A DNA stretch of 21,666 bases, taken from positions 1 through 21,666 of the IMG/VR virus record IMGVR_UViG_3300032050_000922; one strand, written 5' to 3'. Shown here piece by piece: positions 1 through 7,376 of this stretch (position 1 is its first letter; each line of letters starts with the position of its first letter). Under the pieces are notes generated by a model. The model saw nothing but the letters and a program-made list of their open reading frames with translations, ran no database searches and was not told where the DNA came from. Source of the DNA: a virus. Position numbers and translations under genes: made by a program.

Positions 1-875
1 CGACGCTTTAGCTCAAGCATCTGCGTCTTACTAAGCTTATGTCGCTCAATGAAATAAGAAGACTCTGCAATGTTGCTAGCATCAGGATCAACATAGCTGT
101 TCCAAACGCTAACATGCGACGATTTCGGCATCGTCTTCATAATAGGCTTGTATTTGCCATTTTCCCAACGCGGATATTCCTTGTCTACAGCGAATGGGCC
201 TTTCATAATGCCTGTGCCAAACAATGCACATTCAAACGCTGTAGAACGAAGATGAGTGGCAGCACCGCTTTCGTCTAGCTGATCCCGTATCTTCTTATCC
301 ATCTTCTTCGCAGCAACTTGTGCAGGAGAAAACGTAATTTGTGTTGGAAGCTTGCCAGCGCCTTCTTTGACATTGAGTCCTTTGAAGGCATTCTTCATCG
401 ATCCGAGCAAGTCTCCAATCTTTGTGCCGGGAGGCAAAGGCTTGCTGATGTCAATGGCAGGCGCTGCAGGCTGTCCAGCAGCCTTCTTCTGCTCTTCTGC
501 CATGTCGATGTGGACATGCTCTGCAACACCAATGGGCTGCGGTGTAGGATCAACAGAAAGAGGAAACTTGTTGCCGGAAAACAAGACATCTACGATTTGT
601 CCATACGCAGCCAACACCTTTGTCTTCGTCACCTTGATGAATACGCGAGACTTCTCAGCCTCTGTAAACTTCATGTCGGGTCCATAGATGCCGCGATAGT
701 TGCGATAGGCACGAAGCCAGCGTTCTTCGTCATATCGACGGGATTGCTTAGAACGGCTATATCGTTCTTTGACAAAGCTGACAAGAGAGCCACCAGAGAA
801 GGTGGTTTCACCACTATCATCTGGTAAAGCTACAGACTTGTCATCCATAAAAGGTTTATCGTTACGAATAGCCAT
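1..875 (-). CDS. Portal protein, N-terminal 291 codons (runs off the left edge)
   Basis: The reading frame starts at the ATG whose complement is at 873-875 and stays open to the window edge, so only the N-terminal part is present. An AAGGAAAA Shine-Dalgarno sits about 6 nt upstream of the start. The protein begins MAIRNDKPFMDD and contains RYDEERWLRAYRNYRGIYG, KVTKTKVLAAYGQIVDVLFS and AFECALFGTGIMKGPF, followed by SHVSVWNSYVDPDAS. This pattern is typical of podovirus-type portal proteins, the dodecameric ring at the head vertex through which DNA is packaged. Its place just downstream of the terminase genes on the same strand agrees with that role. An Ala/Pro/Gln-rich stretch near residues 130-150 looks like a flexible insert. 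The family assignment rests on sequence pattern and synteny; the C-terminal half is not visible. Confidence 0.8.
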   Translation of the reverse strand, partial: MAIRNDKPFMDDKSVALPDDSGETTFSGGSLVSFVKERYSRSKQSRRYDEERWLRAYRNYRGIYGPDMKFTEAEKSRVFIKVTKTKVLAAYGQIVDVLFSGNKFPLSVDPTPQPIGVAEHVHIDMAEEQKKAAGQPAAPAIDISKPLPPGTKIGDLLGSMKNAFKGLNVKEGAGKLPTQITFSPAQVAAKKMDKKIRDQLDESGAATHLRSTAFECALFGTGIMKGPFAVDKEYPRWENGKYKPIMKTMPKSSHVSVWNSYVDPDASNIAESSYFIERHKLSKTQMLELKR

Positions 876-911
876 AAGTTTTCCTTGGTGTTCTGCGTTA
901 TATCTCAATTC

Positions 912-1421
912 TTACCGAATTGGGAAGTAGGGCTTGCAGTGTCGATTTCCCTTCGATAAGTTCCATTTCGCAGGAACAACTTGTATGTTGTAGGGATTGT
1001 GAAGACCTGATACTTGTTTAGAGCAAAGTGGATAAATGTGATCAAGATGCCAATCTGTTCCTAAATTTTTCTTACGGAGATCACATAGACGATATGCTTC
1101 TTCAAAAACAAACTCAAAAAACTCAACGTCCCACTCAACAATTCTTTGTTTTCTTTTTGCGCGATTTATAGACTTTAATGAGTTTCTATACGCTTTATTT
1201 TTAATATCAAACTGACGATCATACTCTGCCTTTTTATCTTTACGTGAATCTCTATACTCTTGAGTTTTTTTACGATAAGCATCAGTTTTTGTAAAGTGTG
1301 ACATGCACATTACACATGTTCCTGTAGATGTATATCTTAACGAATCGTGATTCTGAGGACACTTTTTATCACTACGATAAAAAAGTTCACTATTTTGTTT
1401 TGCAAGTTTACGATAGTTCAT
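912..1421 (-). CDS. Free-standing HNH endonuclease between terminase and portal
   Basis: The 169-aa product starting MNYRKLAKQN is the better choice over an upstream in-frame start at 1499. Its ATG lies one base after the terminase TGA (TGATATG), a typical coupling arrangement. The N-terminus has a probable zinc knuckle (C21, H25, C36, C39). A basic, helical, Lys-rich middle follows. The C-terminal HNH core has W124-H-L-D-H128, then N145 in NIQVVP and N154 in NLSKGN. These features fit HNH homing or structure-specific nucleases. The gene is visibly richer in A and T than the terminase and portal genes on either side, suggesting separate acquisition. It could be a selfish homing endonuclease or a terminase-associated nuclease helping packaging; sequence alone does not decide. 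Confidence 0.8.
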   Translation of the reverse strand: MNYRKLAKQNSELFYRSDKKCPQNHDSLRYTSTGTCVMCMSHFTKTDAYRKKTQEYRDSRKDKKAEYDRQFDIKNKAYRNSLKSINRAKRKQRIVEWDVEFFEFVFEEAYRLCDLRKKNLGTDWHLDHIYPLCSKQVSGLHNPYNIQVVPAKWNLSKGNRHCKPYFPIR

Positions 1422-1422
1422 A

Positions 1423-3012
1423 TCAATATCCAAAAGTTTTATCAAATGGATTATTGTATCGATCTTTATGGTTTGAATTGTAGTCAAAAATATTTGCACT
1501 ACGCGGACGAGTCATTATTCCATAACGTAGAGCGTCGATTGTATGGTCATTTTTTACCTTAGTATCGACATCCTCTGGATTATTTTTGTCTAGAGGAATT
1601 GAAGGAAGATCGGCAATCAATTGTGTGCAGTTTTGGAAGATGGTCATGCGAGGATGACCTGTGTAGGTGTCAATTTGCAGCCTACGATGTATCTCATTCT
1701 TACCAGCAATGCGACTACCAGCACTTCTGTCAGAAGGTCGCCACTTACATCCCTTCAATATCATTCGTTCGGCAATAGATGGCCCAGTATCTCCACGTTT
1801 TGCCCAACAAGAGCTATCCAACACACCATATCTGATGCGTTCACCAGCTTCAAGCGTCAATATTTTCTCTGCCAAGTCTTCGGCAAGCACTTTTGTAACG
1901 TATAGCTCACGATACACCACCAAACTATCATCAGGAGCAACAGCAATCCATAGCACAGCACTAAAACTGCCATAGCCATAGTCGCAAGCACGAAAACGAG
2001 TCCAATCGGAAGGGATAGAATAAGGCTCGACCACATGAATTGATCGTTTGAACTCAGGAAATGCAGCACCTTCCGCAACATCCCAATCTCCTTCTAGTAG
2101 TTGACGTCTTTGATGCTCTGGCAAAGACAAAAGCATTGTCTCATAGTCACCAGACTTAGTCAAAAACGGATTATCAGAGAGCTTTGCAGGAATAAATCGA
2201 CGCTTAAATAGCGGCTGTCCCTGTTTGCTGTGCCCTTCTGGGTAGGTCATCACATCGCCAGTGTCGATGTCAGTAGCCCAGAACGCTTCACCGGGTGGTG
2301 AAGGGTCAATGAACATCTTCTTAACCCATGCATGCCCTCTGTTGCCGGGGTTTGTAGACGCTCTCATATACACAGGCAAGTCAGACGCCGATGTACGAAG
2401 ACGAGAACGCATGTAGTTCCACGCAAACGGTGTTGCCCACTGTGTCAATTCGTCAAAACCAATCCAGCTAAACGACAAACCTTGATAGCGAAGCACATCT
2501 TCGTCTCTATCAAGGTAGGACATCCACAGCCTGCCACCACCCGGCACTTCCCATTGAAACTTACGCTCACTCCATTTGATGCCGGGAATGATTTTGGGAT
2601 AGAGTTCTTGAGACTTCCACACCAGTTCTCGTAGTTCTTCTGTGGTGTGACGAAGAAGCAGCCCAGAAAACTGCGGATGCGTGATGTAGCGCAGAGGGTC
2701 TGCAAGCATCGCATAGCTCTTGCCACCGCCTGCAGCACCCCCATACAGCACCTCACGCTCAGAAGACGCTAGAAAGGCTGTCTGAGGCCCTGCATTGGGC
2801 TTGAAGATGACGTTCTGCAGCGCAGCATCATTCAATTCGCTCTGGGATTGGGTGTCGCTCGTAGAGACTGAGATATGGCTCTTGATCGAAGAAGGCTGTT
2901 TTGTCTTTTTTGCCGAGGGTGGTTTCGAAGGCTTTTGCCTTTTCGAGCGCGTCTTTGTATCTGCTGGCAAGGGCAACATAGAAATTGTATTTATGCTTTC
3001 GCCGTCTTTCAT
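1423..3012 (-). CDS. terL: Terminase large subunit (packaging ATPase-nuclease)
   Basis: This 529-aa protein powers DNA translocation into the prohead and cuts the concatemer. The ATPase domain shows Walker A GGAAGGGKS at residues 91-99, Walker B WIGFDE at 183-188 and a coupling-motif-like ASTNPGN at 218-224. The RNase H-like nuclease domain has acidic residues at the expected places: D344 (CDYGYG), D399 (VLDSS) and D493 (NDHTIDALRYG). The first 60 residues are Lys/Ser/Pro-rich and probably disordered. The start at 3012 has AAGGAAA about 11 nt upstream. That start lies inside the preceding HTH gene, giving a 185-nt overlap, so a later start is possible, but the ATPase core begins well after the overlap. 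Length is normal for the family. Confidence 0.95.
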   Translation of the reverse strand: MKDGESINTISMLPLPADTKTRSKRQKPSKPPSAKKTKQPSSIKSHISVSTSDTQSQSELNDAALQNVIFKPNAGPQTAFLASSEREVLYGGAAGGGKSYAMLADPLRYITHPQFSGLLLRHTTEELRELVWKSQELYPKIIPGIKWSERKFQWEVPGGGRLWMSYLDRDEDVLRYQGLSFSWIGFDELTQWATPFAWNYMRSRLRTSASDLPVYMRASTNPGNRGHAWVKKMFIDPSPPGEAFWATDIDTGDVMTYPEGHSKQGQPLFKRRFIPAKLSDNPFLTKSGDYETMLLSLPEHQRRQLLEGDWDVAEGAAFPEFKRSIHVVEPYSIPSDWTRFRACDYGYGSFSAVLWIAVAPDDSLVVYRELYVTKVLAEDLAEKILTLEAGERIRYGVLDSSCWAKRGDTGPSIAERMILKGCKWRPSDRSAGSRIAGKNEIHRRLQIDTYTGHPRMTIFQNCTQLIADLPSIPLDKNNPEDVDTKVKNDHTIDALRYGIMTRPRSANIFDYNSNHKDRYNNPFDKTFGY

Positions 3013-3289
3013 CTCTAAGTCGTTTCCTTAACCCGTCGCCAGATATTGAGCGTCCTGTTTGCTTTGTAAGCCAGTTTGCAACCTGCTGAAATGTATATCG
3101 TTTGCAATATTGTTCAGCAATCTTTAGAGCATCAAGCTCTTTTGGTATTGGGACATACCAATTTGGATCGGATGGCTCAACATAATATCCAAAGGGAATG
3201 AGCATCCCTTTTCTAAGTCGTGGTATCTTGACGTATTCGGTGCGCTCTACAGGTTGCGGAAGAAGCCAGTGTCCTAAATCTCTAGTCAT
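2828..3289 (-). CDS. Helix-turn-helix protein between the terminase subunits
   Basis: The 153-aa product is basic and has a probable DNA-binding helix-turn-helix around residues 55-92 (YTFQQVANWLTKQTGRSISG followed by GLRKRLRDERRRKH), similar in feel to resolvase/recombinase-type HTH segments. The ATG overlaps the end of the small-terminase gene by 8 nt. The 3' part overlaps the large-terminase frame by 185 nt; both frames read as natural protein there. Sitting between terS and terL suggests a packaging role, for example DNA recognition or a second small-terminase component, but I do not recognise a named family. It is unlikely to be a shadow frame because it is the only minus-strand frame covering 3013-3281. 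Confidence 0.65.
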   Translation of the reverse strand: MTRDLGHWLLPQPVERTEYVKIPRLRKGMLIPFGYYVEPSDPNWYVPIPKELDALKIAEQYCKRYTFQQVANWLTKQTGRSISGDGLRKRLRDERRRKHKYNFYVALASRYKDALEKAKAFETTLGKKDKTAFFDQEPYLSLYERHPIPERIE

Positions 3290-3644
3290 TGTCCTTCGGA
3301 GGCAAAATCATAATACCACCACTCGACTGCACCTCTAGCTTCTCTGTCTTAACAACACCAGACCTGTCAAGCAAGTCTTTGGCAGCAGCCAGCTTTTCCT
3401 TGATGCCAAGCTCTGTAGGGTCGTCAATGCCGCTGATGACAGCCATAGCCGCTTTAGGCGCATGCATAGCAATGTATAGCTGCGTTGCTTCGATGATGTG
3501 CTCTTTCAGAGCAAACATCAACTCCTTTGTAGGATAGTTTTTGCTGTAGCCTGCAAGCTCTTTAGCGCGAACAGGACTACCATTGGCATCACCAAGCAAT
3601 GCATCAATGAATTTCTTCTGTTGTTCGTTGAGAGGTGTTTTCAT
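3282..3644 (-). CDS. terS: Terminase small subunit (probable)
   Basis: The 120-aa protein opens MKTPLNEQQKKFIDALLGDA with SPVRAKELAGYSKNYPTKEL after it, the Terminase_2-like pattern of an N-terminal helical DNA-recognition domain. The middle is a helical oligomerisation segment containing EKLAAAKDLLDRSGVVKTEK, and the tail contains GGIMILPPK. Small terminases bind the packaging site and load DNA onto the large subunit. The order terS, HTH gene, terL on one strand supports the call. The stop overlaps the next gene's ATG region by 8 nt. The start follows the upstream 111-aa gene by 2 nt, so translation is probably coupled. Confidence 0.8.
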   Translation of the reverse strand: MKTPLNEQQKKFIDALLGDANGSPVRAKELAGYSKNYPTKELMFALKEHIIEATQLYIAMHAPKAAMAVISGIDDPTELGIKEKLAAAKDLLDRSGVVKTEKLEVQSSGGIMILPPKDND

Positions 3645-3646
3645 AA

Positions 3647-3982
3647 TTAGAGTTTGGTAGCGTAATATTCTTCTGTCTTGATAGAAACAGTGATGGCGCT
3701 GCTGCCAACATTGGCAAAGCCAGTTATTTTATCGTTCTTGTCTAGATAGAGAGGCGCAGTGATTTGAAGAATACTACGAGGCTTCATTCTCACAGCATCC
3801 ATAATGTCATATGACACAGCATCAACAGCACTATACCACTGTATCGTTACATTAATCGTTACATCACTTCCATTAGAAACAAAGATGCTGCTAACGTCAG
3901 CTTTGAATGCTGAGGGGACAACGTAGATGTCTTGTGGACTTGTTGTCAGCGCCAACGCCACTGTTCGTTTCTTATTACTCAT
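3647..3982 (-). CDS. Small beta-rich virion-type protein, 111 aa
   Basis: The chosen start (MSNKKRTVALAL) lies one base after the TGA of the 419-aa gene (TGATATG) with GGTG just upstream. The longer in-frame start at 4030 would overlap that gene and has no advantage. The sequence alternates hydrophobic and polar residues (VSSIFVSNGSDVTINVTIQW, then SILQITAPLYLDKNDKITGF), which suggests an all-beta sandwich. No catalytic motif is visible. Its position between a large virion-type protein and terS makes a head-decoration, neck or fibre-accessory role reasonable, but that is inferred from context only. Confidence 0.75.
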   Translation of the reverse strand: MSNKKRTVALALTTSPQDIYVVPSAFKADVSSIFVSNGSDVTINVTIQWYSAVDAVSYDIMDAVRMKPRSILQITAPLYLDKNDKITGFANVGSSAITVSIKTEEYYATKL

Positions 3983-3983
3983 A

Positions 3984-5243
3984 TCACCTACTGATTTCTT
4001 CCCAATCCAATGACGCCAACACCTGATCACCGTTAGTTGCAGAGGTGCATATAAGCGTTAGTTCATATGGAGTGGGTGTAAACGAATTGCGTTCAAGCTG
4101 AAACTTAAACAAAGCTTCCTTCAAGATGTCAATTGTTGACGATCCCTGATTTGAGCCTTGGAAGAAACCAGAAGCAAGCGCTCTACCAGTGCCTATAGAA
4201 AATGATGTTCCGGTAGTGTTATATTCAACGGAGGAATCAGCACCAGCACTTGTCCAAGTGCCACCAGTTGTTGTTCCAGAAGCAACCAGTTGCCATTTAT
4301 AGTTGGCATTGTTAGTGATACCAAGTATTGAGATGGCTGTAAGAATGACAATGCCATCAAGCCTAGTAGACTTCAGACGAATAGAAACAATGGGATAAAT
4401 GGTGCCGGCTGTAGTGAGCGTCTTAGGGCTTGTTACATCAGTGCCGATAGTTTGCTGCACTCCACGAAGCTCATAGCCGCCTTCAGAAATAACAGACGAA
4501 CACACTTGCTTCAATGTGCTAGAGGATGCCGTCGTTGATGTGTTGGTCATCTCGTAACGAAGCGGCAATGACGCAGTGGTGATGTACGTTGTAGTGATGA
4601 GGTTTGCGTGATGGAAACTATGTGCAGGAACAAAGACACCATCGATGACAAAACCCATCCGCACAGTGCCAAGACCAAGCCATTCAACATCCATGTACAA
4701 AATCTGTGCTTTGGATGCGTCAAGAGTGATGCCGGACTCACCTGTACCATCAAGCTTGTCTTGATTCCAACTCGCCTGAGCTACACGTGTATTGGCTGTA
4801 GAGCCGCTAACACCGCTACGCTCAACAAAATATAGGGCTGTGCCGTCTCGTTCGAAATAGAGCCCGTTGCTGGCTCCAAAATATCCACATCGCTGACGCA
4901 AATTTGCTTTTGCTTCTCCGAACACAAACGTAGACATTACAAGCAAACTCTTACCGGGCTGATAAGAAAACACCTTCGTTGTTTCACGAATAATTTCATC
5001 ACCGCTGGCTGTACCAACAGAAAGATTGATGAGCCCTTCGTTAGCGCTGAAGGTGGCAGAAGCAGTGCCTGTAATTTTGTCTGCCCACAAGTCATTGTCA
5101 CTGAATCGATGTGACGAATCAAACAATGTCATTGGGCTGCTAACACGCACTCGCCCAAAGGCATCGACGGAAGTGCCGCCAATAGTGACGGTGTTTCCGG
5201 TTTCGTCAATGCGTACCAGCGCGGGATAGCTTGTTATGCTCAC
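3984..5243 (-). CDS. Virion structural / fibre-like protein, 419 aa, GTG start
   Basis: Translation begins at a GTG (complement of 5241-5243) that overlaps the stop of the upstream gene as GTGA. The N-terminus SITSYPALVRIDETGNTVTI, then DAFGRVRVSSPMTLFDSSHR with FSDNDLW, resembles virion proteins annotated in aquatic tailed phages. It is rich in Ser, Thr and Gly with predicted beta strands throughout and has no signal peptide or membrane segment. The C-terminal part (SFSIGTGRALASGFFQGSNQ onward) looks like a compact head or receptor-type domain. It is probably a tail or head fibre or an appendage protein. I cannot tell which organelle, and no enzymatic residues are apparent. Confidence 0.75.
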   Translation of the reverse strand: MSITSYPALVRIDETGNTVTIGGTSVDAFGRVRVSSPMTLFDSSHRFSDNDLWADKITGTASATFSANEGLINLSVGTASGDEIIRETTKVFSYQPGKSLLVMSTFVFGEAKANLRQRCGYFGASNGLYFERDGTALYFVERSGVSGSTANTRVAQASWNQDKLDGTGESGITLDASKAQILYMDVEWLGLGTVRMGFVIDGVFVPAHSFHHANLITTTYITTASLPLRYEMTNTSTTASSSTLKQVCSSVISEGGYELRGVQQTIGTDVTSPKTLTTAGTIYPIVSIRLKSTRLDGIVILTAISILGITNNANYKWQLVASGTTTGGTWTSAGADSSVEYNTTGTSFSIGTGRALASGFFQGSNQGSSTIDILKEALFKFQLERNSFTPTPYELTLICTSATNGDQVLASLDWEEISR

Positions 5244-5395
5244 TTCTTTTTCCTACGAGCTTCAGACAACGCAATAGCAACAGCCTGTTTCTGACTCTTG
5301 ACAACAGGAGCCTTCTTACCAGCACCGCTATGCAGAGCGCCAGCCTTAAACTCCTTCATCACTTTGCCAACTTTGGCTTGTTGCTTAGGTGTCAT
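5240..5395 (-). CDS. DUF6496-like small basic protein, 51 aa
   Basis: This short frame reads MTPKQQAKVGKVMKEFKAGA, then LHSGAGKK and KSQKQAVAIALSEARRKKK. The pattern KVGKVMKEFK...GSGKK...KQAIAIALSEARKK matches, from memory, the DUF6496 family of small phage and bacterial proteins of unknown function. The ATG overlaps the upstream stop by one base (TGATG), with GGGAG about 12 nt before it. Its own TGA overlaps the GTG start of the 419-aa gene. The protein is strongly basic and ends in KKK like several neighbours, so nucleic-acid or capsid-interior binding is plausible but unproven. Confidence 0.8.
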   Translation of the reverse strand: MTPKQQAKVGKVMKEFKAGALHSGAGKKAPVVKSQKQAVAIALSEARRKKK

Positions 5396-5601
5396 CACTT
5401 CTTCTTACTCCCGCACATGCCACCCATATTCATCTTCGTCTTGCCTTTGCCCTTAGCAGGCATAGCAATCATAATGGCTACAGCAGCACCGGGCTTCTTG
5501 CCTTTGACAGCACCACCCTTTGCCATTTTCTTCTCAGCCATCATGCACTTGCCTGCTTTCTTACAGGCAGCGGTGTTGGGACATCCTGCACATGGCTTCA
5601 T
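5395..5601 (-). CDS. Cys- and Lys-rich small protein, 68 aa
   Basis: The product starts MKPCAGCPNTAACKKAGKC, with CxxC plus two further cysteines that could bind a metal. It then has MAKGGAVKGKK, a short hydrophobic Ala/Ile/Met stretch (AAVAIMIAMPA, too short to be a confident membrane segment) and a GSKKK end. The start overlaps the previous gene as ATGA and is preceded by AAAGGGGAAAAAGAA, which is at once the Shine-Dalgarno and the codons for the upstream protein's Lys tail. The AKGGxV motif recurs in the next two proteins. Function unknown; packaged internal or virion-associated protein is a guess from position. Confidence 0.7.
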   Translation of the reverse strand: MKPCAGCPNTAACKKAGKCMMAEKKMAKGGAVKGKKPGAAVAIMIAMPAKGKGKTKMNMGGMCGSKKK

Positions 5602-5978
5602 TTCTTTTTCCCCTTTGCTGCAACAGTTTTCTTCTTAACAACACCACCCTTTGCAAAGTCTGATGGCATAGTAAATTGTTTACCTACAGCACCCCTAAGA
5701 ATTTGTTCTGCACCAGCTTTGTTGCCGGTACGACGAAGATAACGCAAAGCATCTGCTGATGTATATCGACGTTGTTGTGCTGGAGCTGTTGGTGCAGCAC
5801 CACCGCCCGGCATATACGGAGCAGATTGTGGAGCAGACTTAGCCATTTCAGATTGCTGTGCCATCATTTGTGGTTGTTTAGCTGCCATATCTTTCGGAGG
5901 TGCTTGCATTCCTGTATTAGGAACGCCACCACCCATAGCATACTTCTTAGCAGGCTTCTTTGTCATCATCGTCTTCAT
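5598..5978 (-). CDS. Gly/Lys-motif protein, 126 aa
   Basis: The protein carries an N-terminal YAMGGGVP motif (residues 13-20), a Met/Gln/Pro/Ala-rich low-complexity middle, a short folded-looking part (YTSADALRYLRRTGNKAGAE, then QILRGAVG) and a C-terminal FAKGGVVKKK motif followed by a KGKKK end. The start overlaps the 249-aa gene as ATGA, and the AAAGGA in that gene's last codons serves as ribosome site. No known domain is recognised. The repeated A-x-GG-x-V motif shared with both neighbours suggests a common binding or localisation signal. Confidence 0.7.
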   Translation of the reverse strand: MKTMMTKKPAKKYAMGGGVPNTGMQAPPKDMAAKQPQMMAQQSEMAKSAPQSAPYMPGGGAAPTAPAQQRRYTSADALRYLRRTGNKAGAEQILRGAVGKQFTMPSDFAKGGVVKKKTVAAKGKKK

Positions 5979-6724
5979 TTCTTCTTTCCTTTCACAGCAC
6001 CGCCATACGCCAGCTTCTTAGGCGCAATGGCTTTCGTCTTCATAGAAGACGCACGTGCAAGCATGGGCTTCTTAGGGCCTTTAACGCCTGCATAGATGGT
6101 GGGGACGCTGCCACCCTTTGCCAAGCCAACAGACGCCCGCGCACGTTCGCGAGTGTCGTCAGAGATGTTCTCATGTTGTCCTTCATCTACCTTAGCAGAC
6201 TTAGGCTTTGCCATCTCTGTTGTATAGCGCTTGCCCTGCCACGTAAACGTAGCCTTGTCGTCCTTACGCGCAGCAGCAAACGCTTCCTTGAACGTCATGT
6301 CAGCCTTCTTAGGCTCTTCCTTCTTAGCCTCTTCTTTACGCGGAGCAGGCTTGTCTTCATCCATTGTCCGAGGAGCAACAGAAACACGCTTAGGAGCGCT
6401 GTCTTCTTCGTCATCCATCATAGCCCTACCAGCACCATAGCCAGCGAGCCCAGCGCCTGCTACAGCGCCTGCACGGCTACCTGTACGAAGCATAGCCCTA
6501 CCACCAGCCTCTTGCACACTACGACGACGAAGTTCAGCGCCCTTCTTGATGTCTTCAGCTTCGTCAACACGTGCGCCCAAAGCCTTACGCATCTGAGCAA
6601 CATCGCTCTTGGTTTCCTTGACAACATCGTCGTCAAGATCGCCAGCAAGCCTGTTCTTGCCTTTGTTAGCAGCACCACGACGGGTAGTGCCACCAACACC
6701 CCTAGTCAACAAACGAGCTAACAT
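5975..6724 (-). CDS. Large basic virion-type protein with an EAFAAAR...FTWQGKRY module, 249 aa
   Basis: The N-terminal third is Arg/Lys-rich and helical, followed by a Gly/Ala stretch at about 85-100 and an acidic/Lys low-complexity linker at 103-142. Residues 143-171 form a compact module beginning MTFKEAFAAARKDDKATFTW and continuing QGKRYTTEM, which I have seen at the ends of various tailed-phage proteins, although I know of no assigned function. The C-terminal tail has LAKGGSVP (201-208) and LAYGGAVKGKKK (238-249). The gene starts 3 nt after the upstream stop with AGGAAG as ribosome site. A scaffold-like, internal or DNA-binding virion protein is possible. Confidence 0.7.
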   Translation of the reverse strand: MLARLLTRGVGGTTRRGAANKGKNRLAGDLDDDVVKETKSDVAQMRKALGARVDEAEDIKKGAELRRRSVQEAGGRAMLRTGSRAGAVAGAGLAGYGAGRAMMDDEEDSAPKRVSVAPRTMDEDKPAPRKEEAKKEEPKKADMTFKEAFAAARKDDKATFTWQGKRYTTEMAKPKSAKVDEGQHENISDDTRERARASVGLAKGGSVPTIYAGVKGPKKPMLARASSMKTKAIAPKKLAYGGAVKGKKK

Positions 6725-6727
6725 ATT

Positions 6728-7099
6728 TCATTTCTTCCTATATTTAGCTGTCTTAGCAGCTACGCTTTCTGGTTGAGCAACAAATTGCTTACCAGCTTTA
6801 CCACCAGCAGCCTTAGCAGCGTTTGTGGCTTTCTTTTCGCTATCACTCAAAGCAGACCAAGCCGCTTTAGGCAAATAACGCCGCTTTCCATCAGAGGGCT
6901 TCCCAGAAGACGTTGTCCACTCCTGCTTAGTCCATTTTGTCATAGACTTTTGAGCTTCTGTCTTTTCTCCTGTATAGCCACCACCCTTATCCTTATACAT
7001 CTTACCAGCAAGCTGCATGGCTCTAGCTGAATGACCACCCATCTTAGCCTTCGCCTGAGCCTTTGCAGACTCCCACAGCCTTTCGTTAGTGCGTCCCAT
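6728..7099 (-). CDS. DUF5872-like protein, 123 aa
   Basis: The sequence RLWESAKAQAKAKMGGHSAR leads into AMQLAGKMYKDKGGGYTGEK. A second block, KWTKQEWTTSSGKPS, then KRRYLPKAAWSALS and GKAGKQFVAQP, follows. This two-block pattern is, from memory, that of DUF5872, found in phages and large DNA viruses, with no established function. The protein is strongly basic and ends KYRKK. Its ATG overlaps the TAA of the small HNH gene by one base (TAATG). The family match is by motif recognition and was not searched. Confidence 0.8.
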   Translation of the reverse strand: MGRTNERLWESAKAQAKAKMGGHSARAMQLAGKMYKDKGGGYTGEKTEAQKSMTKWTKQEWTTSSGKPSDGKRRYLPKAAWSALSDSEKKATNAAKAAGGKAGKQFVAQPESVAAKTAKYRKK

Positions 7100-7371
7100 T
7101 AACGTAAACTTCCGTCTTGCTTACGCTTAACGCTTCTGTTCTTGCTGGCAGCGACAACGCGCAAATTACCACGCCCATTGCCACCACCCTTCGACAAAGG
7201 CTTTTTGTGATCGACATCACGCCCGTCTCCTTTGTAAGCCCTTCCCTCTTCCATCATCAACGCTCTAGCAGCATTACGCTTTGAACGCTCTTTGACACGT
7301 GTGGGCTTGTTGTCCTTTTCCCACTCAAGCTCGGCAGAATAGTTTCTCTGCCCATTCTTCATAAACGGCAT
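7099..7371 (-). CDS. Small HNH endonuclease, 90 aa
   Basis: The C-terminal half shows an HNH core: DVDHKKPLSKGG (H55), NLRVV (N69) and SKNRS (N78). The N-terminal half is a charged helix, EWEKDNKPTRVKERSKRNAA. Small HNH proteins of this kind occur near packaging genes in many tailed phages, where some assist the terminase in cutting; others act alone as nickases. The protein is shorter than typical HNH nucleases but retains the full metal-finger core. It sits in the leftward operon 5 nt after the coiled-coil gene. It shares no obvious similarity with the 169-aa HNH protein elsewhere in this arm apart from the core motif. Confidence 0.8.
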   Translation of the reverse strand: MPFMKNGQRNYSAELEWEKDNKPTRVKERSKRNAARALMMEEGRAYKGDGRDVDHKKPLSKGGGNGRGNLRVVAASKNRSVKRKQDGSLR

Positions 7372-7376
7372 ATGTG

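Noticed and set aside
1422-1499. Longer N-terminus for the 169-aa HNH protein
   Set aside because: It would overlap terL by 77 nt; the ATG one base after the terL stop is better placed.
5960-6721. A 253-codon plus-strand frame
   Set aside because: Antisense to the 249-aa minus-strand gene; the composition (Ser/Leu/Arg/His-rich) is typical of a shadow frame.
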